Positions 1 through 7,313 of a DNA stretch of 8,154 bases are shown one piece after another (position 1 is the first letter of the stretch; the number at the start of each line of letters is the position of its first letter). A model generated the notes under the pieces. The model searched no databases. It worked only from the letters and a program-made list of their open reading frames with translations, and was not told the DNA's origin. The DNA is from Muribaculaceae bacterium. GTDB lineage: Bacteria > Bacteroidota > Bacteroidia > Bacteroidales > Muribaculaceae. A program made the translations under genes and the position numbers. The DNA is taken from assembly GCA_009775195.1 (NCBI GenBank), contig VSPF01000130.1, forward strand, positions 1-8,154, given 5' to 3'.

Positions 1-50
1 CCCCACGAATAATCGTGGGGTTAACCATATTTTCGTCCTCTCCGAGGACT
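1..50 (+). repeat. Paired-hairpin A-B repeat, left copy
   Basis: Hairpin A is CCCCACGA, loop ATAA, TCGTGGGG (1-20). After TTAAC and a total of 13 bases comes hairpin B, flush within CGTCCTC TCC GAGGACT (34-50). Spacing and loop sizes equal those of the copies at 7820-7869 and 7968-8017, while arm bases differ in a pair-preserving way. The window starts at the first base of A, so any further hairpins to the left are cut off. Confidence 0.75.
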
Positions 51-52
51 CG

Positions 53-106
53 CCTACCCGGTTGTAGGTCGGTGCTACTCACCACGGGGAAGAACAAGGA
101 CTTGTT
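53..106 (+). repeat. Run of three further small hairpins after the left A-B copy
   Basis: CCTAC and GTAGG pair around CCGGTT (53-68). GGTG and CACC pair around CTACT (71-83). AACAAG and CTTGTT pair around GA (93-106). With A and B this makes five consecutive stem-loops in the first 106 bases. They have no counterpart after the other A-B copies. Short stems occur by chance, so this is tentative; a structured RNA or decayed repeat is possible. Confidence 0.4.
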
Positions 107-111
107 ACCGA

Positions 112-265
112 GGAGAGGAGACATAAAGACAAAAAATCAAAATTAGTTGTCTAAGGCTAACCACTAAACGATAAGCTATTAACAGTGAGTAAGTCATAGA
201 CTTGCGAAACTTAAATTACATAAATTTTTATGTTCTTTTTGCTTTTCTGTCTTTTTGTTTCTTCC
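112..265. repeat. Split copy of the 1801-1865 repeat, interrupted by repeat R
   Basis: GAGGAGACATAAAGACAAAA near 117-136 matches the left arm of the 1801-1865 element almost base for base. AATTACATAAA at 214-224 followed by TTTTTGTTTCTTCC at 252-265 matches its middle and right arm. Between the halves lies repeat R (146-212). AAATTA occurs at both junctions (140-145 and 213-218), as a target-site duplication would look. The right half also holds degenerate TCTTTTTG tandem units (about 234-258), so low-complexity similarity is an alternative. Confidence 0.4.
146..219 (-). repeat. Repeat R, left copy (inverted relative to the right copy)
   Basis: The reverse complement of 146-212 aligns without gaps to 7716-7782, with 52 of 67 positions identical by hand; the first 37 positions are nearly identical. 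It contains a palindrome GTAAGTC, ATA, GACTTGC (189-205) with one G-T pair. The 3' edge ACTTAAATTAC (209-219) is shared with a short third copy at 7803-7823. No open reading frame is plausible. It is a short dispersed non-coding repeat of unknown role. Confidence 0.65.
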
Positions 266-285
266 TTCTTCAATGTCTGGGCGGA

Positions 286-1746
286 TTACCCCCACAGGTG
301 TTCGTAGTCGGGTTCGTTGTATTTGGCGATGTTGGTGCCATAGGGTTCGTTGAAGTGTTTTGACCAGCAGTAGATTTCGCTCATGGTCAAGTGCTCCGGG
401 ACGATGCTTTTATCTCCGAAACACTCTTCCACCACACTATAATTCCCACATACCCCGGGGTCAGCCTGGTCGTTGTCATAGAGAGTCTTGATAAGTGGCA
501 GCATCTCCCTGTCGCCCATCGACATGGCGGTCGAGCATACGAAGGCCGCATATTCTCTATCGGCAGTCTCCAATTCATCTACACGGTCGGGGAGCGACCA
601 CAACTGGCGGCGTATAATCGAACGGGACTCGTTTTTGACAGCTTTAGGGGCTGTGTGATAGAGCAAATCCAAGGCATCGAGCACCATGGTGCGGTTATAC
701 CATGTGCGGCCGGGCTCGTCGAGGAAGGCCTCGATGTCGGCAAGCCTGCCCTCTGAACACGAGGCTATGGCAGACGCGAACATTTGTGGAGCCATGTCGC
801 CGAAGTTGATGTCGAGATTGTCGTGGTCCATACGCAGTATATCGAGTACGATGTCGAGACCGCGAGGGTCGGCGAGGGTATTGAGGATGGTCACAATGTG
901 GAAGAGACGGGACATTTCGATTTCCTCTTCGGACTGATATATTTCGCGGAGGTCGAAACGCGCGATTTGCCCGAGGTCGTCGATTAATTCGGCCCGGTCG
1001 ATGACTGCGACTTTAGCCATGTCGCCGACCGACACCGTTTCGCTATTCTCAAGTATGTCAAGTAGTTCCGCATGCTTCACATGCAGCTCGGTCGGATAGG
1101 CGGAATAGTCGGGCCGCTGATACTTCTCCTCATCGTATATGTCATAGCTATAGTCACCATCATCTGAGCCGTTGTCGACCTCGTCTTCAAACTGATAATC
1201 GAAGTTGTCGCCGAGGTGGGCACGCAGGATGGGCAGATATTTGGCACCTTCGGCTCGGGTCTGGGTGTTGAGGAAGTGACGGCCGTCGCGACCGTAGTCA
1301 AACTCGATTAAGTCGATATCGTCGCTGTCCTCGTCGAGGCCGTACTGCCCCACGGCCCATTCGCGGCAAGGCTCTATGCCGCCCTCCTGGGCAAACTCTA
1401 CGGCGCCGAGGATGAGGTTGTGCACCGTGGCATAGTCGCACTCGGCAAGGTCAATCCGCTCGGAGAGCATGTCGATGTATGACTCGAGTTCGTGCTCCTC
1501 CATGCGTGTGTGCCACAGGGCGTCTTTCACACCGAGGCAGTAGGTGTCGACAAGGTAGTTTACCACGGCAAACTTGCCGTCGGGGCGGTGGCGCACGACC
1601 ACCACATGGGCCATACCCTGCTCTCGCCAGTCGATATTTACATAGCATTTCTCGATGGGGAGCGTGCGCATAACGCGCCGCATATATAGGTCGGGCGACA
1701 GCGAGGGCTTCTGCTGCGGCTGCGATTTCTTCTTATTTTTGGCCAT
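286..1746 (-). CDS. Conserved hypothetical protein, 486 residues, with a DUF1186-like helical C-terminal half
   Basis: The function is not known. The start at 1746 gives a basic, lysine- and glutamine-rich N-terminus (MAKNKKKSQPQQK) with no signal peptide or membrane segment, so it is probably cytosolic. Residues about 28-160 form a module with the motifs NYLVDTYCLGVKDALW (63-78), HNLILGAVEFAQEGG (109-123) and an acidic DEDSDDIDLIEFDYG (138-152). I recall similar modules in Bacteroidetes hypothetical proteins but cannot name a family. Residues 187-209 are a highly acidic, tyrosine-containing linker. Residues about 220-445 are helical and HEAT-like, and the stretch 280-365 (LADPRGLDIVLDIL, then NFGDMAPQMFASAIASC) resembles DUF1186 from memory. 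Its GC is higher than that of susCD: 55% and 68% in two hand-counted 60-base lines. It has its own promoter (1926-1957) and lies beyond the susCD terminator, so it is probably monocistronic. No terminator is obvious after its TAA. It is surely a gene; the domain call is tentative. Confidence 0.9.
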   Translation of the reverse strand: MAKNKKKSQPQQKPSLSPDLYMRRVMRTLPIEKCYVNIDWREQGMAHVVVVRHRPDGKFAVVNYLVDTYCLGVKDALWHTRMEEHELESYIDMLSERIDLAECDYATVHNLILGAVEFAQEGGIEPCREWAVGQYGLDEDSDDIDLIEFDYGRDGRHFLNTQTRAEGAKYLPILRAHLGDNFDYQFEDEVDNGSDDGDYSYDIYDEEKYQRPDYSAYPTELHVKHAELLDILENSETVSVGDMAKVAVIDRAELIDDLGQIARFDLREIYQSEEEIEMSRLFHIVTILNTLADPRGLDIVLDILRMDHDNLDINFGDMAPQMFASAIASCSEGRLADIEAFLDEPGRTWYNRTMVLDALDLLYHTAPKAVKNESRSIIRRQLWSLPDRVDELETADREYAAFVCSTAMSMGDREMLPLIKTLYDNDQADPGVCGNYSVVEECFGDKSIVPEHLTMSEIYCWSKHFNEPYGTNIAKYNEPDYEHLWG

Positions 1747-1754
1747 ATATTTAA

Positions 1755-1782
1755 GTGTTTAAAGTTTAGTGTTTAGAGTTTA
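1755..1782 (-). repeat. Four tandem 7-base units upstream of the start codon
   Basis: The plus strand reads GTGTTTA, AAGTTTA, GTGTTTA, GAGTTTA in perfect 7-base register. On the coding strand this is a series of TAAACNN heptads ending 8 bases before the ATG at 1746. A similar CTAAACTCCTAAATT stretch precedes the susD ATG. There is no Shine-Dalgarno, so the unstructured A-rich heptads may form the ribosome landing region. Confidence 0.55.
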
Positions 1783-1800
1783 GGGGGGCGGTGGCTGAGG

Positions 1801-1865
1801 GGAGGAGACATAAGGACAAAAATTCAAAAATTACATAAAATCTTTGTATCCTTATTGTTTCTTCC
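1801..1865. repeat. Imperfect inverted repeat, short MITE-like element
   Basis: GGAGGAGACATAAGGACAAA at 1801-1820 pairs, with a few gaps and mismatches, with TTTGTATCCTTATTG and the following TTTCTTCC (1843-1865). The middle is AT-rich. Part of the same sequence recurs at the left edge (about 112-145 and 219-265), which marks it as a dispersed family. It lies in the leader of the 486-residue gene, between its promoter and start codon. Confidence 0.5.
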
Positions 1866-1890
1866 GAGCGAGCCGCCGCGACACATGTAG

Positions 1891-1910
1891 GGACGCGATT
1901 AATCGCGTCC
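1891..1910. repeat. REP-like perfect 20-base palindrome preceded by GTAG
   Basis: GGACGCGATTAATCGCGTCC reads identically on both strands. On the plus strand it is directly preceded by GTAG (1887-1890), the tetranucleotide that marks REP hairpins recognised by RAYT-type Y1 transposases in enterobacteria. It lies in the predicted leader of the 486-residue gene and would fold into a strong hairpin in its RNA. No transposase is present, so mobility is inferred. Confidence 0.7.
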
Positions 1911-1925
1911 GCCGATTACAAAACA

Positions 1926-1957
1926 CAAAGATACGAACAAGTCGAGAGCAAATCAAA
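1926..1957 (-). promoter_or_regulatory. Bacteroides-type promoter for the 486-residue gene
   Basis: On the minus strand, TTTG (1957 to 1954), a 20-base spacer and TATCTTTG (1933 to 1926) match the known Bacteroidetes primary sigma consensus of TTTG at -33 and TAnnTTTG at -7. Transcription would begin near 1920, giving an untranslated leader of about 170 bases that contains the 1891-1910 palindrome and the heptad repeats. A second exact -7 match, TACCTTTG (2007 to 2000), lies closer to the terminator but has no good -33 box. Confidence 0.65.
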
Positions 1958-1968
1958 ATTTATTTTGA
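1953..1968. promoter_or_regulatory. Palindrome overlapping the -33 box
   Basis: TCAAAAT, TT, ATTTTGA is a perfect 7-base inverted repeat. It overlaps the -33 element at 1954-1957 and extends upstream of it. That position would suit an operator, but AT-rich palindromes also arise by chance. No regulator is identified. Confidence 0.3.
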
Positions 1969-2008
1969 ATTTGCCGAGCGGAAGTATCTAAGACGGAGTC
2001 AAAGGTAC

Positions 2009-2039
2009 AAAAAAAGCGCGACCGACAAGGCCGCGCTTT
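2009..2039 (-). terminator. Intrinsic terminator of the susCD operon
   Basis: Read on the minus strand, an 8-base-pair stem (AAAGCGCG with CGCGCTTT, arms 2032-2039 and 2013-2020) encloses an 11-base loop and runs straight into seven T residues (complement of 2009-2015). It begins 19 bases after the susD stop codon. The GC-rich stem and T run are the textbook form, so this most likely separates susCD from the 486-residue gene. Confidence 0.9.
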
Positions 2040-2058
2040 CTATATTTAGGTTAAATTA

Positions 2059-3804
2059 TCACCAACCGGGGTTCTGGGTAAGGTTCTTGTTGAGACGAAT
2101 CTGCTCAGAAGGTACAGGATAGAAGTAATACTTATTGTCAAACTTACGTGTCTGACCATAAGAGCAGTTGAGATAGTTGCCCGTTACTTCCGAAGGTGTA
2201 ACAGGTGCAGTACTGATGTTAGCACCAAGGACAATATCCGGATTCGTTGTGGTATCAAGTTTATCAAGCTGATGCCAGCGCACGAGGTCCCAATAACGAA
2301 TATTATCGTCCATGATAAGTTCGCAACGACGGCAACGACGAATTTCCCAAATCAGTGAAGACACATTCATGTCATTTGCAGGGTCTGCGATAGCATTAAG
2401 CCCTGCGACGGTAAGATGGGCATCGCTGATACCGGCGCGGTCATAGAGCGGTTTGATGTATTTGGTAAGGTCGTCGTCGGTGATTGTACCGAGCTCTGCC
2501 TTGGCTTCTGCGATAGCAAGATAGAGGCGAGCACCCCAATAAAGTGGAGCGCAATTATAGCCCTTGTTTGCGGTCGTAGCCTCACCAGTGGGTATATACC
2601 AATTGTCATACTTACTTACGCCATAACCCGAACGAGAATACATAGGAGCCGTATTTGGACCAGTCCATGTCATACCGTTAAAGAAAATATTAGGATAAGT
2701 AGTCATGGCTAAACGCTGGTCGCGGACATCAAGAAGTTTTTGGATGCTTACTGCATTATTACCAACAGCCTCACCTGCATCAGATTTGTCAAGAGTAGTC
2801 GACGCAGCAGGCAGACCATCTTTGAAAAGGTAGCTGTCGAAAGCATCTTTTGTGAGACCCGCAATACCATCGGAAGCGGAAGAGTAGTCAATAATCGAAT
2901 GCATAAACACGTCTTTTTCATAAGCTTTCATGAAAATTATTTCCGTGTTGCTTTCGAGTGCGTCGTATAGAGGATAAGGAGTTCCCTCTATGTCCTTGGG
3001 CTTCTCTTGAGCAGTACGCATACTCTTGTAGAGGCTGGTGTAGTCATTGCAAATGGGGTATTTCGAAGCTATAGCCTCACCCGCAGTAACTGCATATCCA
3101 TAATATTCGGCCTTGCGTGCGGCATCGTTTTGATGATACCAGGCATAAGCTCCTTCGTAGATGCCGACCTCTACCTTCATCGCTTGAGCAAGGTCAGCAC
3201 TGAAAGTCGTCTTCGATGAAGTTGTAGCAATATGCTCTATAGCATAATCAAGGTCTTCGATAATGAAGTCCATCACTTCGTTACGAGGCGTGCGAGGGCC
3301 ATAGAGTTCAGCATCATCCGACGGGTCAAGAGGTATCTTAATCAGTGGAACATCGCCGTAACGGCGTACCAAATCGAAGTAACCTCTTGCACGATACATA
3401 CGGGCTATACCTAAGAAGTTTTCTTTATCTGCGGCACTCAGAGAAGAATTTTCAACGCCTTCGATAACGAGGTTGGCGCGACGAATCTCTTCGTAAGGAG
3501 CACTCCAGGAAGTCGACGAAGGAGGCACATCTTTGAATGTCCAGTCGGAGAAATCTCGTCGTCCGCACTGGTCATCGCTCAGAGTAGAGAAGTAGAACGT
3601 ACCACTTCCAGTGCCATTACCATAGCCAGTGAAATCGTTATAGAAAGTATTAACCTGATTCTGGACATTCACCGGATTACTCCAGAACTCAGGATTTGCG
3701 GTCTGAGAAGACAGCGGATAACGGTTGTCGTTCAGAAAATCGGAACATCCGTTGAGCGACATGCCGGCAACTGCCAGCGCACCGATGATATATATTTTTT
3801 TCAT
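2059..3804 (-). CDS. SusD/RagB-family nutrient-binding outer-membrane lipoprotein
   Basis: This is the surface lipoprotein that forms the lid over its SusC partner and helps capture the ligand. The N-terminus is a lipoprotein signal peptide with lipobox SLNG-C; Cys20 would be lipidated, and the following SDFLNDN is typical of SusD proteins bound for the outer membrane. The family hallmark RMYRARGYFDLVRRYGDVPL lies at 135-154, in the N-terminal TPR-like domain. The C-terminal RagB/SusD half holds IWEIRRCRRCELIMDD and RYWDLVRWHQLDKL. The protein ends in LTQNPGW, a common family ending. The 581-residue length is normal and the frame is intact. The ATG lies 20 bases after the susC stop, with an A-rich rather than Shine-Dalgarno-like upstream sequence, so the two are co-transcribed. 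Transcription should end at the 2009-2039 hairpin. The substrate is unknown, and no SusE/F-like or glycosidase gene follows. Confidence 0.97.
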   Translation of the reverse strand: MKKIYIIGALAVAGMSLNGCSDFLNDNRYPLSSQTANPEFWSNPVNVQNQVNTFYNDFTGYGNGTGSGTFYFSTLSDDQCGRRDFSDWTFKDVPPSSTSWSAPYEEIRRANLVIEGVENSSLSAADKENFLGIARMYRARGYFDLVRRYGDVPLIKIPLDPSDDAELYGPRTPRNEVMDFIIEDLDYAIEHIATTSSKTTFSADLAQAMKVEVGIYEGAYAWYHQNDAARKAEYYGYAVTAGEAIASKYPICNDYTSLYKSMRTAQEKPKDIEGTPYPLYDALESNTEIIFMKAYEKDVFMHSIIDYSSASDGIAGLTKDAFDSYLFKDGLPAASTTLDKSDAGEAVGNNAVSIQKLLDVRDQRLAMTTYPNIFFNGMTWTGPNTAPMYSRSGYGVSKYDNWYIPTGEATTANKGYNCAPLYWGARLYLAIAEAKAELGTITDDDLTKYIKPLYDRAGISDAHLTVAGLNAIADPANDMNVSSLIWEIRRCRRCELIMDDNIRYWDLVRWHQLDKLDTTTNPDIVLGANISTAPVTPSEVTGNYLNCSYGQTRKFDNKYYFYPVPSEQIRLNKNLTQNPGW

Positions 3805-3824
3805 TGGACTCTTAATTTAGGAGT

Positions 3825-6800
3825 TTAGAGAGTTACCTGAACGCCGAACGAGAACACACGCTGCAAAGGAATTGTACGACCGAATGTAGCAACTCCGTCA
3901 TTATAGCCCTGGATAGAGCTGCCAGCAGCAGTAACCATTTCGGGGTCGAGCTGATATTTGCCAGCACCGTTGTGGAGGAAGCATACATTGTCGGCAGAGA
4001 AGTAAACACGTGCTTTCTGAATAAGCGCTTTCTTAGTGATATTATATGGAAGAGTGTATCCGAAAGTGATGTTTTTCAGACGGAGATAGCTCATATTGAG
4101 CAAATAACGGTCTTGGGGATAGAAGTTGTAGTTACCATTACCGATACCCCCAATTTTACCTGCTGTACCACCTCCAGAATACATGCGAGGATATTCGTTA
4201 TCCTGACTAATTTCGCAAGTGGTGAGTTCGCCATTCGAACCGTATACAATCTTATTGTAGCTGAGTTGGTTAGTAAATGTTCCGTGGTCACCTTGAGCCA
4301 TTGGAATGATGGTTGAACCGGTAGCCCACATGTTTCGTTTACCTACTCCCTGGAAGAAGAGGTCGAGGTCGAAGCCTTTCCATGCACCACCGAGACGGAA
4401 TGAATACTCATATCGTGGCATCGCGTTGCCGATAACCTTGAGGTCGCCATGATTTGCTATGGTTCGGTCTCCGGCATCAATTTTGCCGTCATTGTTACGG
4501 TCTACAAATTTAATATCACCGGGGCCGTAAACAAAGTTACCGTTTTGTAGGTATGACTGGTCTGCAATATTGTCCTTTAGCTGATAGCTTACGCTACCGT
4601 CGTCGGCAGTAACTTTATTGAAGTCATCGAGCGTGAAGTAACGGTCGGTCTCAAAGCCCCAGATATCACCGAAATACTGACCTTCTGTATAGTTATTATT
4701 CCTGGGAAGGAAGGAATAAATCAAGCCAGTAGAGTCGTGCCACTTGGTAATTTTGGTACGGGCATCACCAATATTAAATGTAGCGTATACGTCGGCATCA
4801 CCGAAACTATGATTCCAGTTAAGAGTCAGTTCCCAACCGCGAGTACGGAGTGAACCAGCGTTCTGGTAAGGAGACGGAGCACCAAGCACATTAGGAAGTG
4901 CCTGTCCCGGGGCAAGCATATCCTTGGTATCGCGCTGATACCAGTCAAAACTTACATTGAGACTGTTGTCAAAGAAACCGAGGTCGAAACCTACATCAGT
5001 GGTTACGATTCGTTCCCATGTAAGGCTTGAGGAGACAAGGGTAGGCATGTTGTACATGACCATGTACTGATTACCGTTGAGCCAGTTGGCATAACCAGTA
5101 GCTGAATTGTTAGCAATACGCGATACTGTAGAAAGGAACATATTATCACCTACAGCTTCATTGCCGATATGGCCGTAAGATGCACGCACTTTACCATTGC
5201 TCCACCAGGACTTGAGAGGCTGGAAGTAGTTCTCTTCGCTAAAGCGATAACCAACCGAACCCGAGGGGAAGAATGCCCACTGGTCAGCAGCCGGAAAACG
5301 GCTCGAACCGTCGTAACGACCGTTGAGTTCTAACAGGTAAATTCCCTTGTAGTCGTAGTTGATACGGCCAAAGAAACCTGTAGTAGCGCGATGCCAGTTG
5401 TTGCCACTTACTGTATAAGTCGTGCCATCGGTAAGGTTAATGTTCGGCAAATTATAGTCGACAAGACCTGTACGCTTAGCATAGAAATATTTGTATTGTT
5501 CTTCTTCAGCCGTCCAGCCGAGCATAACCTTGATATTATGGTCGTTGGCAACGGTCAAGTCGTATGTACCGAATACATTGGCAGTCCACATAACATCGCG
5601 GTAATTGCTTTGGGCTGCAAACGATGAAGTTTGGTTAAACGGACTATAGGTCGAGAAACTGTTCTTAGGATGGCTCCAGTTTGTCCATACAGTGTATGGT
5701 ATAGCAGTATCATCGCTGTTCTGGTTGCGAAGGCTGTAAGTGAAGTCAGCCTGAAGTGTGAGACCTTTGACCGGTCGGAAGATGCTGTATGCCTGCAAAC
5801 GGGTCTGAGTCGTCACTGTTTTATCCTGAGGCATGTTAGAGCGGAGACCGGCTGTATTGCGGAACTGACGAGGATTTCCCTCTTCGTCGTTGACATATCC
5901 ATAGTTCTCGAAGTACGACGGGAAGCGCCACATGTACTGGTATGAATTACGACGAGCGCCAGTGCCTTCCTCGTTAACCGACATATATTCGCGGTCGCTG
6001 AACGACAAGCGTGCCCCAGCAGTCCACCATTTAAAAATCTGAGTATTGATGGTAGCGTTTGCCATGTAACGATGCAGCTTGTCTGGGTTCTGACGGTGCA
6101 GTCCTTCTTTAGAATCATAGCCGAAGCTCATTCGATAATTAGTGCGTCCGCTTGTACCTTCAACGCTGATGTTATGTTTGCTTGATGGTGCCGTGCGGAA
6201 AAGAGTCTTTGCAACATCCCAGTCGGCATAGCTAAGATAACCACCAGATTTCATCAAAAAGTCAGCAGGAACGTTAGGATTTCCGGCAGGTAAAGTACTT
6301 GCCCCGTTAGGGAACCAATAGTCTCCGACATTATTCCAATCCTGGAAAGGATGAAGCTCGACTATATCAGTATATTTTTTACCTCCATGCTGCTGCTGCC
6401 ATGCCTCGGCAAAAGGAAGCAAATCGGCGTAGTACATACCAAAAATTTCATACTCAGTACCGGGATTGGTGTTGGCCAAACCCAGCTTGAGGTCATCGAC
6501 CGTGGTGTTAAACTCAGGCAGGCGTGTTGCGCTACCCCAACCAAAGTTATTAGTATAATTGACACTTACACGGTCTTGAGCGCTGGCAGTTTTTGTTGTT
6601 ATAAGGATTACACCGAAAGCAGCTCGGGAACCATAGATAGCAGAAGAGGCAGCATCCTTAAGTACTGAAATTTCTGCAATATCCTCAGGGTTGAGGAAGC
6701 TCATATCATCGACAGGCACGCCGTCGACAACGATAAGGGGAGAAGAGGTGTGGCTGTTAGAAAGTGTACCTGTACCACGGATATTTATAGTTGGGCTACC

Positions 6801-7313
6801 CTCGATACTACCATTGGCCGAGGTGATGGTAAGACCGGGAACCGCGCCCTGAAGAGCCTTGGCTACGTCAGTGGCTGGGCGGCTATCCATTGTGCGTGCA
6901 ACATCGACAGTGGCAACAGCGCCGGTGAGGTTGGCACGTTTCTGCGAACCGTAGCCGACAGCCACGAGTTCGTTGAGCATCTCAGATGTAGGCTCGAGGT
7001 AGACTGTAAGGTCTTGAGCAGCTTTAATCTCGATAGTCTTGTAACCCACATAGCTCACCATAAGAGGTGCGCCCAGGGGTACGCGCAATTTGAAGTGGCC
7101 GAAGGCGTCGGTAGCCACGGCGTTGCCACTAACGCCTTTCTGCACTACAGAGGCGCCGATGACGGGCTCGTTGTTCTCATCAAGCACGGTACCAGTGATA
7201 GTGGTAGCCGCTTGACCTTGCACTTGCGGCTCGGGGTTGGCCTGTGCCTGGAATGTACCAAGCGCGGGCGTTCCGGCCAAAAGAAGCATTGTCAGATAAA
7301 GATGCTTTCTCAT
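3825..7313 (-). CDS. SusC/RagA-family TonB-linked outer-membrane transporter
   Basis: This is the channel of a SusCD complex, importing a glycan, peptide or similar ligand across the outer membrane with TonB energy. Residues 1 to about 25 form a signal peptide (basic MRKH, hydrophobic core, then QAQA). Residues about 38-108 are a CarboxypepD_reg-like domain (ITGTVLDENNEPVIGASV, 39-56). A TonB-box and plug-entry motif follows (NELVAVGYGSQKR, 114-126), then the plug (about 128-243) with SPLIVVDGVPVDD and AIYGSRAAFGVILITTK. The rest to residue 1162 is the 22-strand-type barrel. There is no STN domain before the carboxypeptidase-like domain, so coupling to an ECF sigma/anti-sigma pair is not expected. 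The length is normal for the family and the frame is intact. It ends in VQVTL, with Leu where these barrels often end in an aromatic residue. The first roughly 158 codons are GC-richer than the body. The substrate is unknown. Confidence 0.97.
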   Translation of the reverse strand: MRKHLYLTMLLLAGTPALGTFQAQANPEPQVQGQAATTITGTVLDENNEPVIGASVVQKGVSGNAVATDAFGHFKLRVPLGAPLMVSYVGYKTIEIKAAQDLTVYLEPTSEMLNELVAVGYGSQKRANLTGAVATVDVARTMDSRPATDVAKALQGAVPGLTITSANGSIEGSPTINIRGTGTLSNSHTSSPLIVVDGVPVDDMSFLNPEDIAEISVLKDAASSAIYGSRAAFGVILITTKTASAQDRVSVNYTNNFGWGSATRLPEFNTTVDDLKLGLANTNPGTEYEIFGMYYADLLPFAEAWQQQHGGKKYTDIVELHPFQDWNNVGDYWFPNGASTLPAGNPNVPADFLMKSGGYLSYADWDVAKTLFRTAPSSKHNISVEGTSGRTNYRMSFGYDSKEGLHRQNPDKLHRYMANATINTQIFKWWTAGARLSFSDREYMSVNEEGTGARRNSYQYMWRFPSYFENYGYVNDEEGNPRQFRNTAGLRSNMPQDKTVTTQTRLQAYSIFRPVKGLTLQADFTYSLRNQNSDDTAIPYTVWTNWSHPKNSFSTYSPFNQTSSFAAQSNYRDVMWTANVFGTYDLTVANDHNIKVMLGWTAEEEQYKYFYAKRTGLVDYNLPNINLTDGTTYTVSGNNWHRATTGFFGRINYDYKGIYLLELNGRYDGSSRFPAADQWAFFPSGSVGYRFSEENYFQPLKSWWSNGKVRASYGHIGNEAVGDNMFLSTVSRIANNSATGYANWLNGNQYMVMYNMPTLVSSSLTWERIVTTDVGFDLGFFDNSLNVSFDWYQRDTKDMLAPGQALPNVLGAPSPYQNAGSLRTRGWELTLNWNHSFGDADVYATFNIGDARTKITKWHDSTGLIYSFLPRNNNYTEGQYFGDIWGFETDRYFTLDDFNKVTADDGSVSYQLKDNIADQSYLQNGNFVYGPGDIKFVDRNNDGKIDAGDRTIANHGDLKVIGNAMPRYEYSFRLGGAWKGFDLDLFFQGVGKRNMWATGSTIIPMAQGDHGTFTNQLSYNKIVYGSNGELTTCEISQDNEYPRMYSGGGTAGKIGGIGNGNYNFYPQDRYLLNMSYLRLKNITFGYTLPYNITKKALIQKARVYFSADNVCFLHNGAGKYQLDPEMVTAAGSSIQGYNDGVATFGRTIPLQRVFSFGVQVTL

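Noticed and set aside
1..110. tRNA or known riboswitch at the left edge
   Set aside because: The run of small stems does not fit a cloverleaf, and I recognise no conserved riboswitch core.
1..285. Intrinsic terminator for the 486-residue gene
   Set aside because: Read on the minus strand, CATAAA/TTTATG (219-232) and hairpins B and A lack a following T run, so no convincing terminator could be assigned.
391..756. 121-codon plus-strand open frame opposite the 486-residue gene
   Set aside because: It lies wholly inside the minus-strand gene, whose protein has coherent domains. High GC makes long antisense frames common.
1844..2122. 92-codon plus-strand open frame
   Set aside because: It runs through the inverted repeat, the 20-base palindrome, the susCD terminator and the 3' end of susD. 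Its translation is basic and low in complexity.
3805..3824. Separate promoter or regulatory site between susC and susD
   Set aside because: The gap is only 20 bases with no TAnnTTTG match. Co-transcription is the simpler reading.
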